Of a DNA stretch of 64,000 bases, positions 33,727 through 45,332 are shown in pieces. The DNA is from Phocoena phocoena (taxonomy: Eukaryota; Chordata; Mammalia; Artiodactyla; Phocoenidae), in contig NC_089221.1 in NCBI RefSeq assembly GCF_963924675.1, positions 6,879,851-6,943,850 of the forward strand, given 5' to 3'. The first letter of the stretch is position 1; every line of letters begins with the position of its first letter. A program made the position numbers and the translations under genes. Below the pieces are notes generated by a model, which was not told the origin of the DNA, did no database searches, and saw nothing but the letters and a program-made list of their open reading frames with translations.

Positions 33727-35758
33727 TCAATCCCAATCTTCCAATTCATCACACCACCACCACAACACACACACCCCCGCCACTTTCCCCCCTTGGTGTC
33801 CATACGTTCTTTTCTCTACATCTGTGTCTCTATTTCTGCTCTGCCTGCAAACTGGTTCATCTGTACCATTTTTCTGGGTTCCACATATATGCATTAATAT
33901 ACAATATTTGTTTTTCTCTTTCTGACATACTTCACTCTGTATGACAGTCTCTACATCCATCCACATCTCTACAAATGACCCAATTTTGTTCCTTTTTATG
34001 GCTGAATAATATTCCATTGTATATATGTACTACATCTTCTTTATGCATTTGTCTGTCAATGGGCATTTTGTTTGCTTTCATGACCTGGCTATTGTAAATA
34101 GTGCTGCAATGAACATTGCGGTGCATGTGTCTTTTTGAATTATGGTTTTCTCTGGGTATATGCCCAGTAGTGGGATTGCTGGGTCATATGGTAATTCTAC
34201 TTTTAGTTTTTTAAGGAACTTCCATACTGTTCTACATAGTGGATGTATCAATTTACATTGCCACCAATGGTGCAAGAGGGTTCCCTTTTCCCCACACCCT
34301 CTCCAGTATTTGTTGTAGATTTTCTGATGATGGGCATTCTAACTGGTGTGAGGTGATACCTCATTGTAGTTTTGATTTGCATTTCTCTAATAATTAGTGA
34401 TGTTGAGCAGCTTTACATTTGCTTCTTGGCCATCTGTATGTCTTCTTTAGAGAAATGTCCATTTAGGTCTTCTGCCCATTTTTGGATTGGGTTGTTTAGT
34501 TTTTAATATTGAGCTGCATGAGCTGTTTATATATTTTGGTGAATTAATCCTTTGTTGGCTGATTTGTTTGCAAATATTTCTACCATTCCGAGGGTTGTCT
34601 TTTTATCTTGTTTGTAGTTTCCTTTGCTTTGTAAAGCTATTAAGTTTCATTAGGCCACATTTGTTTATTTTTGTTTTTATTTCCATTACTGTAGGAGGTG
34701 AATCAAAAAAGATCTTACTGTGATTTATGTCATAGAGTGTTCTGCCTATGTTTTCCTCTAAGAGTCTTATAGTGTCCAGCCTTAGATTTAGGTCTCTAAT
34801 CCATTTTGAATTTATTTTTGTGTATGGCATCGGGGAGTGTACTAAATACATTATTTTACGTGTAGCTGTCCAGTTTTCCCATCACCACTTACTGAAGAGA
34901 CTGTCTTTTCTCCATTGTATATCCTTGCCTCCTTTGTCATAGATTAGTTGACCATAGGTGGGTGGGATTAACTCTGGGCTCTCTATCCTGTTCCATTGAT
35001 CTATCTTTCTGTTTTTGTGCCAGTACCATATTGTCTTGATTACTGTAGCTTTGTAGTATAGTCTGAAGTCAGGGAATCTGGTTCCTCCAGCTCCATTTTT
35101 TTCCCTCAAGACTGCTTTGGCTATTTGGGGTCTTTTTTGTCTCCATAAAAATTTTAAGAATTTTTGTTCTAGTTCCATAAAAAATGCCATTGGTAATTTG
35201 ATAGGGATTGCATTGAATCTGTAGATTACTTTGAGTAGTAGAGTCATTTTCACAATATTGATTCTTCCAATCCAAGAACATGGTATATATCTCTCTATCT
35301 GTTGGTATCATCTTTAATTTGTTTCATCAGTGCCTTATAGTTTTCTGCATACAGGCCTTTTGTCTCCCAAGATAGGTTTATTCCTAGGTATTTTATTCTT
35401 TTTGTTGCAATGGTAAATGGGTGTGCTTCCTTAATTTCTCTTTCAGATTTTTCATCATTAGTGTTTAGGAATGCAAGAGATTTCTTTGCATTAATTTTGT
35501 ATCCTTCAACTTTACTAAATTCATTGATTAGCTCTAGTAGTTTTCTGGTGGCATCTTTAGGATTCTCTATGTATAGTATCATATCATCTGCAAACCATGA
35601 CAGTTTTACTTCTTCTTTTCCACTTAGTATTCTTTTTATTTCTTTTTCTTCTCTGATTGCCTTGGTAGGACTTCCAAAACTATGTTGAATAATAGTTGCA
35701 AGAATGGACATCCTTGTCCTGTTCCTGATCTTAAAGGAAATTATTTCAGTTTTTCACC

Positions 35759-35791
<33 letters not shown>

Positions 35792-37930
35792 ACGCGGGCC
35801 TCTCACTGTTGTGGCCTCTCCCGTTGCGGAGCACAGGCTCCGGACACGCAGGCTCAGTGGCCATGGCTCACGGGCCCAGCTGCTCCGCGGCATGTGGGAT
35901 CTTCCCGGACCAGGGCATGAACCCATGTCCCCTGCACCGGCAGGCGGACTCTCAACCACTGCGCCACCAGGGAAGCCCAGTTTTTCACCTTTGAGAATGA
36001 TGTTTGCTGTGGATTTGTTGTATATGGTCTTTATTATGTTGAGGTAAGTTCCCTCTATGCCCACTTTCTGGAGAGTTTTTATCATAAATGGGTGTTGAAT
36101 TTTGTCAAAAGCTTTTTCTGCATCTATTTATATGATCATATGGTTTTTCTCCTTCAATTGGTTAACATGGGTTATCACACTGATTGATTTGCATATATTG
36201 AAGAGTCCTTGTATTCCTGGGATAAAACACACTTGATCATGGTGTATGATCCTTTTAATGTGCTGTTGGATTCTGTTTGCTAGTATTTTGTTAAGGATTT
36301 TTGCATCTATGTTCATCAGTGATAATGGCTTCTAGCTTTCTTTCCTTGTGACATCTTTGTCTGGTTTTGTTATCTGGGTGATGGTAGCCTCATAGAATGA
36401 GTTTGGGAGTGTTTCTCCCTCTGTTATATTTTGGATGAGTTTGAGAAGGGTAGGTGTTAGCTCTTCTCTAAATGTTTGACAGAATTTGCCTGTGAAGCCA
36501 TCTGGTCCTGGGCCTTTGTTTGTTGTAAGATTTTTAATCTCAGTCTCAATTTCAGTGCTTATGATTGGTCTGTTCATATTTTCTATTTCTTCCAGATACA
36601 GTCTCAGAGGTTGTGCTTTTCTAAGAATGTGTCCATTTCTTCCAGGTTGTCCATTTTATTGGCATATACTTGCTTGTAGTAATCTCTTATGATCCTTTGT
36701 ATCTCTGCAGTGTCAGTTGTTACCTCTTTATTTTTTCTAATTCTATTGATTTGAGTCTTCTCCCTATTTTTCTTGATGAGTCTGGCTAATAGTTTATCAA
36801 TTTTGTTTATCTTCTCAAAGAAGCAGCTTTTAGTTTTATTGATCTTTGCTATTGTTTCCTTCATTTCTTTTTCATTTATTTCTGATCTGATCTTTATGAT
36901 TCCTTTCCTTTTGCTAACTTTGGGGTTTTTTCTGTTCTTCTGTCTCTAATTGCTGTAGGTGTCAGATTAGCTTGTTTATTTGAGATGTTTCTTGTTTCTT
37001 GAGGTAGGATTGTATTGCTATAAACTTCCTTCTTAGAACTGCTTTTGCTGCATCCCATAGGTTTTGGATCATTGTGATTTCATTGTCATTTGTGTCTAGG
37101 TATTTTTTGATTTCCTCTTTGATTTCTTCATTGAGCTCTTGGTTTTTTAGTAACATATTTTTTAGCTTCCATATGTTTGTGTTTTTTTATGTTCTTTTCC
37201 CTATAATTGATTTCTAATCTTGTAGTGTTGTAGTGAGAAAAGATGCTTGATATGATTTCAATTTTCTTAAATTTACTGAGGCTTGATTTGTGACTCAAGA
37301 TGTGATCTGTCTTGGAGAATGTTCCATGTGCACTTGAAAAGAAAGTGTAATCTGCTGTTTTTTGACAGAATGTCCTATAAATATCAGTTAAATCTCTGTG
37401 GTCTATTGTGTCATTTAAAGCTTGTGTTTCCTTATTAATTTTCAATTTGGATGATCTGTCTATTGGTGTAAGTGAGGTGTTAAAAGTCCCCCACTATTTT
37501 TGTGTTACTGTTGATTTCGTCTTTTATAGCTGTTAACAGTTGCCTTATGTATTGAGGTGCTCCTATGTTGGGTGCATATATATTTATAATTGTTATCTTC
37601 TTCATGGACTGATCAGTTAATCATTATGTAGTGTCCTTCCTTGTGTCTTGTAACATTTTTTTATTTTAAAGTCTATCTGATGAAGTTATCTGATATGAGT
37701 ATTGCTACAAGAGCTTTCTTTTGATTTCCATTTGCATGGAATATCTTTTTCCATCCCCTCACTTTCAGTCTGTATGTGTCCCTAGGTCTGAAGTGGGTCT
37801 CTTGTAGACAGCATATAGACGGGTCTTGTTTTTGTATCCATACAGCAAGCCTGTGTCTTTCAGTTGGAGCATTTAATGCATTAATGTTTAAGGTAATTAT
37901 CGATATGTATGTTCCTATGACCGTTTTCTT
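33727..37930 (-). pseudogene. L1 copy 1 ORF2 (endonuclease / reverse transcriptase), broken
   Basis: The N-terminal endonuclease is recognisable at 37673-37987 (SIITLNINALN, then CCLQETHF with the catalytic Glu). Near the domain end, the SDH motif reads SHY (within 37128-37445), so active-site residues are lost. The reverse transcriptase motif [12 protein letters not shown] lies near 35583 and keeps both aspartates. A CHR-2 SINE splits the reverse transcriptase at 35761. The C-terminal region is readable to the stop at 33727. The usual start Met position near 37930 appears to read ACG. Several other frame breaks occur. Confidence 0.85.
35748..35991 (-). mobile_element. CHR-2 type SINE inside L1 copy 1 ORF2
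   Basis: The SINE body at 35761-35978 has a T run of about 26 at the left and the head complement 'ccaccagggaagccc' at the right. Identical 13-bp flanks 'agtttttcacctt' at 35748-35760 and 35979-35991 prove the insertion. It lies in the same orientation as the L1. As the innermost layer it is the youngest element of the Tigger1/L1/SINE nest. Confidence 0.97.
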
Positions 37931-37987
37931 AATTGTTCGTTCTGGGTTTCTTTTTTGTAGGTCCTTTTCTTCTCTTGTGTTTCCCAC

Positions 37988-38890
37988 TTAGAGAAGTTCC
38001 TTTAGCATTTGTTAGGGCTGGTTTGGTGGTGCTGAATTCTCTTAGCTTTTGCTTGTCTGTAAAGCTTTTGATTTCTCCATCGAATCTGAATGAGATCCCT
38101 GCCAGGTAGAGTAATCTTTATTGTAGGTTCTTCCCTTTCATCACTTTAAATATATCATGCCACTCCCTTCTGACTTGTAGAGTTTCTGCTGAGAAATCAG
38201 CTGTTCACCTTATGGAAGTTCCCTTGTATGTTATTTGCCATTTTTCCCTTGCTGCTTTCAATAAGTTTTTCTTTGTCTTTAATTTTTGTCAGTTTGATTA
38301 CTATGTGTCTTGGCATGCTTCTCCTTGGGTTTATCCTGCCTGGGACTCTGCACTTCCTGGACTTAGGTTGTTATTTCCTTTCCCATGTTAGGTAAGTTTT
38401 CAACTATAATCTCTTCAAATATTTTCTCAGGGCCTTTCTCTCTCTCTTCTCCTTCTGGGACCTCTATAACGTGAATGTTGTTGTGTTTAATGTTGTCCTA
38501 GAGGTCTCTTAGGCTGTCTTCATTTTTTTTCATTCTCTTTTCTTTATTCTGTTTCACGGTAGTGAATTCCACCAGTCTGTTTTCCAGGTCACTTATCCAT
38601 TCTTTTGCCTCAGTTATTCTGCTATTGACTCCTTCTAGTGTATTTTTCTTTTCAGTTATTGTATTGTTCATCTCTGTTTGTTTGTTCTTTAATTCTTCTA
38701 GATCTTTGTTAAATATTTCTTTCATCTTCTCGATCTTTGCCTCCATTCTTTTTCCGAGGTCCTGGATCATCTTCACTATCATTATTCTGAATTCTTTTTC
38801 TGGAAAGTTGCCTATCTCCATTTCATTTAGTTGTTTTTCTGAGGGTTTATCTTGTTCCTTCACCTGGTACATAGCCCTCTGCCTCTTCAT
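37988..38890 (-). pseudogene. L1 copy 1 ORF1 (nucleic-acid chaperone), broken
   Basis: The start codon is at 38888-38890 (MKRQRAMYQVKEQDK). The first 130 codons are intact and include a coiled coil with heptad-like spacing (EKMKEIFNKDLEELKN, then NSRITEAKEWISDLENR). A TAG at 38498-38500 replaces the tryptophan codon kept in copy 2. The natural stop lies at 37988-37990. ORF1 protein normally trimerises through the coiled coil and binds L1 RNA through an RRM and C-terminal domain; the stop removes both RNA-binding domains. Confidence 0.85.
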
Positions 38891-39798
38891 CTTGTCTATC
38901 TTTCTGTGAACGTAGTTTTTGTTCTATTGGCTGCAGGATTGTAGTTCTTCTTGCTTCTGCTGTCTGCTCTCTGGTGGATGAGGCTATCAAAGAGGCTTCT
39001 GCAAGTTTCCTGTTGGGAAGGACTGGTGGTTGGTAGAGCTGTGTGTTGCTCTGGTGGGCAGAGCTCAGTAAAACTTTAACCCACTTGTCTGCTGATGGCT
39101 GGGGCTGTGTTCCTTCCCTGTAGGTTGCTTGGCCTGAGGCAACCCAACACTGGAGCCTACCTGGCTCTTTTTTGGGGCTAATGGCAGACTCTGCGAGGGC
39201 TCACACCAAGGACTACTTCCCAGAACTTCTGCTGCCAGTGTCCTTGTCCTCACAGTGAGACACAGCTGACCCCTGCCTCTGCAGGAAACCCTTCAACAGT
39301 AGCAGGTAGGTCTGGTTCAGTCTCCTATGGGGTCACTGCTCCTTGCTCTGGGTCTTCATGCACACACTACTTTGTGTGTGCCCTCTGAGAGTAGAGTCTC
39401 TGTTTCCCTCAGTCCTGTCAAAGTCCTGCAATCAAATCCTGCTATCCTTCAAAGTCTGATTCTCTAGGAATTCTTCTTCCCGTTGCCAGACCTCCAGGTT
39501 CGGAAGCCTGATGTGGGGCTCAGAACCTTCACTCCAGTGGGTGGACTTCTGTGATATAATTGTTCTCCAGTCTATGAGTCACCCACCCAGCAGTTATAGG
39601 GTTTGATTTTATTGTGATAGTGCCCCTCCTACCATCTCATTGTGGCTTCCCCTTTTTCTTTGGATGTGGGGTATATTTTTTGGTAAGTTCCAGTTTCTTC
39701 CTGTCGATGATTGTTCAGCAGTTAGTTGTGATTCTGGTGCTCTTGCAAGAGGGAGTGAACACACGTTCTTCTACTCTGTCATCTTGAACCAATCTCCG
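38891..39798 (-). promoter_or_regulatory. L1 copy 1 5' UTR (internal promoter region)
   Basis: About 0.9 kb lies upstream of the ORF1 start codon on the minus strand, where L1s carry their internal RNA polymerase II promoter. It aligns by eye with 50481-51386 of copy 2. I cannot point to individual factor sites with confidence. Confidence 0.7.
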
Positions 39799-39814
39799 AT
39801 TTTGCATAATTCTT

Positions 39815-40554
39815 AAAAGTCCCAGGATTTTCAGAATGGTAAATGAGCAATGGCTTCAAATTTAAGTCACCTAACAAGAGAGTCAGTCTGTCCTTTGGAG
39901 CTTTGAATTCAGGCATTGACTTCTCCTCTCTAGCTATGAAAATCCTAGATTGCATCTTCTTCTTCAAAAAAAGATTTTTTTGTCTCCATTGAAAATAGGT
40001 TGTTTAGTGTAGCCACCTTTGTTATTATCTTTGTGAGATTTTCTGGGTAACTTGCTGCTAATTTTCTAGGTAACTTCTACATTAGCACTTGCTGCTTCAT
40101 CTTGCACTTTTATGTTGTTGTGGAGATGGTGTGTTTCTTTAAACCTCATGAACCAAACTCTGTTAGCTTCAAACTTTTCTTCTGAAGCTTCCTCACTTTT
40201 CTCAGCCTTGATAGAATAGAAGAGAACTTTGGTCTTTTTCTGGACTAGGCTTTGGCTTAAGGAAATGTCGTGGCTGGTTTGATCTTTTATCCAGACCACT
40301 CAAACTTTTTCCATGCCAGCAATAGGGCTGTTTTGCTTTCTTATTTTTCATGTGTTCACTGAGTAGCACTTCTAATTTTCTTCAAGAACTTTTCCTTTGC
40401 ATTCACAACTTGGCTAACTCTTCATGTAAGAGGCCTAGCTTTAGGCCTGTCTCAGATTTCAACATGTCTTCCTCACTAAGCTTCACCATTTCTAGCTTTT
40501 GATTAAAAGTGAGAGACATGTAACTCTTCTTTCACTTGAACACTTAGAGGCCAT
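39815..40554 (-). pseudogene. Tigger1 transposase, N-terminal part (broken)
   Basis: The start codon is at 40552-40554 with MASKCSSERRVTCLSLLIK, the pogo/CENP-B-type DNA-binding start. Further down, VWIKDQTSHDISLSQSLVQK and EKFEANRVWFMRFKETHHLH (within 40066-40299) are recognisable as the CENP-B-like helix-turn-helix domain. Frameshifts and stops break the frame between these pieces. It is continuous with the C-terminal part only if the L1 is removed. Confidence 0.8.
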
Positions 40555-40965
40555 TGTAGGGTTATTAATTTGCCTAATTTCAATGTTTCTGTAGCTCAGG
40601 GCATAGGGAGGACCAAGGAGAGGGAGAGAGATGGAGAAATGACCTGTTGGTGGAGCAGTCAGAACACACAACGTTTATTAAGTTCACTGTCTTATATGGA
40701 TGTGGTTTGTGGTGCCCTCCAGACAATTACAATAGTAACATTAAAGATCACTGATCACCATAACAAGTATAATAATAATTTAAAATTTGAAATATCAGGA
40801 GAAGTACCAAAATGTGACACAAAGATAAGAAGTGAGCAAAAGATGTTGGAAAAATAGCATCAATAGACTTGCTTGACACCAAGCTGCCACAAACCTTCAT
40901 TTAAAAAAGTGCAATATCTGTGAAGGACAATGAAATAAAGCAAGATAAAATGAAGTATGCCTGTA

Positions 40966-42522
40966 TGATTTTAATCCTATAATTGTATTTTTGAATACAT
41001 CAACTCATATAAAGAAGATTTGGATAGAGTTTTCTAGATAAATTTATATTTTGTACTAGAATATAGTAAAATTTACATGTTTGAGGCTTTCAAGTGATTA
41101 AAAATGAATACATTTCCAAATAACTTTACAAGAAGAGTATAATTCAAATCTACACAGTCAGGCACACATATAGAGTCTCTCTCTCCATGTATATATATGT
41201 CTATATAAATATATGTATATTATTTTCAGATAAGAGAAAAAGCTTCATTTTAAAGCCTTTGCACAGGTGTGACTCATGTCAGGGGTCCTCTTTCCTGTCC
41301 CAACCCCTCATTTCCCACACACTCAGGCTCTTGTCATCTCCCAGTGATAAACGTGGTGGCAACTAGTTGTGAATAGAAACAATGGATTAATCCTGACTCT
41401 CATGTCTTCCGGGGGTCTTTAGTTTCCTCATTTTCTCATGAAAATTGTACTGGGCAATGACTATCATAAGTATTTATACATATGAGGTATGTACACAGCA
41501 CCACAAAAAGTCAGGAAAGGAATAGATTAGGGAAGTAACTGAACTTTGGTGAACTGTCTGGAATGGCACCCAACCTGGAAAATCGGAAATAAGTGAAGGA
41601 AGGAAGCAGGATCTTGAGAATCGAAAAAGTAGAGCCCATGCTACCAGGGTCTTGTTCAGGTCTCTCTCTCTCTCTCTGGCATTCAGTTTTTTCCTTCAAG
41701 CACAGAAAAAAATTTGCTAGAGTCAAATGATAAATAGCATGTTGTAGGAAAAGTAAAATATGTATAGATGATGACTAATGGCAGGGCAGGCACCAATAAG
41801 GCAGAAGAAATGTTGGAGATAAAGAATTTCAAAAATTAGATTTATTTTGATTAAAAAAAACCTCGGTTGCCTTAACCAGAAAAATAGGAGTACCAAACAA
41901 TAGCAAAAACCAAAGCTCGTTTGTTATATTTATTGGCAAAATAAAATATAGCTGGTGTCTCCTTGAGAGCAATTTGTTCCACTGAAGAGAAAGAAATAAG
42001 CAGCCGCTAGTGGTCTTTTATTCACCATCTTCCTCTTACCTCCCTTTTACTTAATTCTTCCAAACCAAATCATAATGGTTAAGGAAAAGAAGCAAAAGGA
42101 AAATTTCTCAGTGAAAAACAAGGGTGTGAATTCATTGTGAGTGAATGCAGCATTTTACTTAAAACAAAATCTTTTAGAATTACCGTCCCTTTTCCCTGGT
42201 CCCAGGAGGCCTGATGTGGGAACTCCTTGCCTATGGAAAGACCATTGGGTTCCAGCCCTGCTGACCTCACCAGGTTCTCCTGAGGAAGTCAGACAATGGC
42301 TTACTACATCGTGGGTTTGTTCCAGCAGCAGGAGAACAAAATTTTTCCAAGTCTGGTGAGGGGTCTTGTGAGTGGAAGTCAGAGGTCCTGAGTTCCCTCA
42401 GGCAGAATCCTAAATTCTGATATGTCTCGTCATCTGAAAACAGGGAGAATAATAAGATCTGCTCTGCATGTGTCCCTGGTGTCCAATAAAACAAGGTAAA
42501 TGGGAAAAAAAATTTGAGATGT
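40966..42522. other. Anonymous sequence with short AT and CT microsatellites
   Basis: An AT-rich 'catgtatatatatgtctata' run lies near 41188-41222, and (TC)n at 41661-41678. A faint MIR-like trace lies at 42270-42480 (ctgaaaacagggagaataat resembling the 'ctgtaaaatggggataata' core). No gene was recognised. Confidence 0.4.
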
Positions 42523-42905
42523 GTTATGGACAAAATTGTGTCCCCCAAATTTCATATAATAATGCCCTAAACCCCCGTACTGTATTTGTAGACAGGAGCT
42601 CACAGAAGGGATTAAGTTAAAATGAAGCTGTTACAGTGGGTCCTGATTAAGTCTCACTGAGCTCCTTATAAGAAGAGGAAATCTAAACAAAGAGGCACCA
42701 GGGATGCATGCACAGAGGAAAAACCATGTGCAGACACAGCAAAGAAGCAGCACCTGCAAACCAAGGAGAAAGGCCAGAGGAGAAACCAACCTGCCAACAC
42801 CCTGATCTTGGACTTCCAGCCTCTAGAACTGTGAGAAATAAAGTTCTGTTGTTTAAGCCCCCAGGCTGTGGTATTTTGTCATGGCAGCCCTAGCAACTGA
42901 ATATA
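42523..42905 (+). mobile_element. MaLR (MLT1A-like) solo LTR
   Basis: Complete by landmarks: 'tgttatggacaaaattgtgt', 'cccccaaatttcatataata', 'gattaagttaaaatgaagct', 'ccttataagaagaggaaatc', 'ggcaccagggatgcatgcac', 'gatcttggacttccagcctc', 'tagaactgtgagaaataaag' and 'gtggtattttgtcatggcag'. The length of about 380 bp is normal for the family. The polyadenylation signal AATAAA is kept. Confidence 0.85.
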
Positions 42906-44479
42906 AGATGCAAGGCATTATACAAATATTAGTGATAATTTGAAAAATATACCTATTAGATGTGTAGTACAACTGTTTAGGGGCTCCAGTGCAGCCTTTC
43001 ACCTTCTCATCAGCATCCTTTCCCCTTCCCCAGGCATCCCCACTTCAGATCAGTGACATTTCCTTTGAAGAGAAACAGCATCGTCTACCTTCCATTCCCT
43101 ATCCTCCCCACACCCACCCACTAGTAGCATTATCTGGACCCTAATTACCAAAAACCAATTTTACATCCTCTAGCCCTGTGATAGCAAATGTGGAGATGAA
43201 AAGGAAGTTAATATTTATAAATGAAAAGGACAGGAGTTAACTGCAGTAAAATATAATTAAATATCCTTTTCCTTAAAGCATTAAATATTTTGCGGGGATT
43301 TTATACTCTGTGAAAGTGTTACAAATGTCAATATTTATGCTATGCAATGCTAACAAAGAATGCAAAATATGATGATTTTTCACAGCCCAATACTAATTTA
43401 AAAAACAATGTCAAAATGAATTCATAATTATATGGTTATGGAAATGTCTTTGCCCCTTGAACTCCATAAAACACCAGAATGTGATTTATTTTTCATTCTT
43501 CTTGCTGCCTAAAAAGCTTTAAAAATTTAATCTCTGTTGTTTTACACAAGATAGATTACTTGGGCAGTGGATTTGGGCCAGGAAAATGAGCCCCTCATAA
43601 CTCCTGTCTATATATCCTTTCCACCTGGATTGCCACTGACACCTCCCCCTTTCAATAACCACTGAAAATTAATTATTGGTCCCCCAAAATTACAAGTTTA
43701 AGTTTAAATTCAGAGCTGAGAGCAAAAACTCACCAAAGATTCCCCTCATCCTGAGAACTCCCACTGTGCGCAAAGGCAAGCGATTTATTTTTATCCTCTT
43801 TCCATATCATGGAAAGACATCTTCAAGTGATGTCTTCAGAAATTAATCTAAACTATATTTCAGAGCCCAATGTCAAAACGCCAAATGTTGCAGGTGTCCA
43901 GGGATCCTGGTTTGGCAATTAAAATAAAACAACGCAAGACTAAAACCTAGATTGGTGCAAAGAGCTAATGGTGACTATAGTTGTCTAGTTGGGTTTCTTT
44001 ATCTTCTTTCAAGTCTCCACATCAAGAGGTTTGTGTCTCAGTGTCTCAGTGCTGCCTTAACTCAGGGCACTTGTTAAGAGTTTTGCTCTGCCTTTGGATG
44101 CCAAGATCCTGAAGGGTGTGTACTATCACACGTATCCCAGGAGTTCCCATCACCACTCCCCAGAGCAGGTCACAGAAGGATAGTGGGCCAGAGGGACAGA
44201 TGGAGATGGAGGTATCAGAACATGGGGAGATACCTCCCTCACAAGGAGACTGGAACTTTGGTTCCATCTTCACAAGATGAAACAGACCTTACTCATGGTT
44301 TTTATTCCCTGTCCTCTAGGTGACACATCTAAGCTGACACAAAGGAGGTATTACAACTAAGATTGTAATGGCCCACCAGCCATCACCCAAGAGACATTTT
44401 GTCCCAAGGGACATAATCATTGGCAGGGAAACTGGTGCTTTGTTTTTGCAGAAACTTTTGGTAATCTTATAGAAATCAA
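42906..44479. other. Anonymous non-coding sequence
   Basis: The stretch 43200-43560 is AT-rich, with no frame and no repeat I recognise. A 75-codon frame at 44046-44273 (-) is not recognisable. Confidence 0.45.
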
Positions 44480-44825
44480 AAAGTCTACAAACAATAAATA
44501 CTGGAGAGGATGTGGGGAAGAGAACCCTTTTACACTGTTGGTGGGAATGTAAATTGGTGCAGCCACTATGGAGAACAGTATGGAGGTTCCATAAAAAACT
44601 AAAAAGAGAGCTACCATATGATCCTGCAACCACATTCCTGGGCATATACTCAGACGAAACCATAATTTGAAAAGATACATGTACCCCAATACTCATTGCA
44701 GCACTATTTACAATAGCAAAGAATGAATAAAAAGGATGTGGTATATTTATACAATGGAATATTACTTGGCTGTAAAAAGAATGAATTTATGCCATTTGTA
44801 GCCACATGGATGGACTTAGAGCAGA
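44480..44825 (+). mobile_element. L1 ORF2 3' fragment
   Basis: Sense words: 'actggagaggatgtggggaa', 'cactgttggtgggaatgtaa', 'attggtgcagccactatgga', 'gctaccatatgatcctgcaa', 'cattgcagcactatttacaa', 'tacaatggaatattacttgg' and 'catggatggacttagagcag'. This is the last part of ORF2, truncated at both sides. It lies in opposite orientation to the L1 that starts 440 bp downstream. Confidence 0.9.
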
Positions 44826-45252
44826 GGCAGCACTTTGCTTTGGGAGCCTGTGGAGATATGTTCCCCATGAGGTTCACATCTCCTGCCCTCAGCAAGTGCT
44901 CATGTCTCCTCCTTTGCTCTGTGGTTTCAAGTATTTGAGAAAGCTGTGCATTCAGAAGCTACAGGAGAGGCTCCTTTGGCTGGCTCTGCCTGGCTTGTTG
45001 TGACAACCTGTTGTGACAGACAGCACCGGGTATGGGGACTTTCTCCACTTGTGCCCACCCAGCATTGGAGAGGCCATTACTCCAGCTCAGCCCAGATTCC
45101 CAGCAAATGACAGACAAGGACAAAGCTCACAGTTGAGGAATCCCCTTGCTGGGGGCTCAGACTGACCTGGAGGACTCTCACCATCAGAGATGACATTTCA
45201 CACATGGGATGAATAATAATAGAATTATTATTCACAATAAAATACAGTAATG
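44826..45252. other. Anonymous sequence with a perfect small hairpin
   Basis: No gene was recognised. At 45211-45233 'gaataataat' and 'attattattc' form a perfect 10-bp inverted repeat around a 3-base loop. It lies just before the L1 insertion site. Confidence 0.5.
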
Positions 45253-45332
45253 GAAATATGTGTTTTACTTATTTATTTAAAATTTTTTTTTTCTTATTAA
45301 TCATCCATTTTATACACATCAGTGTATACATG

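Larger units (their letters stand above)
33618..39814 (-). mobile_element. Near-full-length L1 retrotransposon (copy 1), minus strand
   Basis: The body is at 33634-39798 and contains 3' tail, 3' UTR, ORF2, ORF1 and 5' UTR from left to right. A 16-bp target duplication with one mismatch flanks it (33618-33633 and 39799-39814, 'gcataattctt' shared). Without the SINE insertion it is about 5.9 kb, close to full length. Its 5' end ('ggagattggttcaagatgac' on its own strand) matches the start of copy 2. It is inactive: ORF1 has an early stop, ORF2 has many breaks, and a CHR-2 SINE splits ORF2. It inserted into an already resident Tigger1. Confidence 0.95.
32417..40965 (-). mobile_element. Tigger1 DNA transposon, split by a nested L1
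   Basis: The left terminus 'caggcagactttggagatat' (32419) and the complement of the right terminus 'caggcatacttcattttatc' (ending 40963) are Tigger1 ends, bounded by TA target dinucleotides at 32417-32418 and 40964-40965. With the L1 and its target duplication (33634-39814) removed, about 2.36 kb remains, close to the usual full length of about 2.4 kb. The coding strand is minus. Tigger1 is a pogo-type cut-and-paste element of early placental age, here inactive. Confidence 0.9.

Noticed and set aside
32417..40965. One large composite unit or genomic island
   Set aside because: Each junction is explained by ordinary sequential insertion with target duplications; no cargo genes are present.
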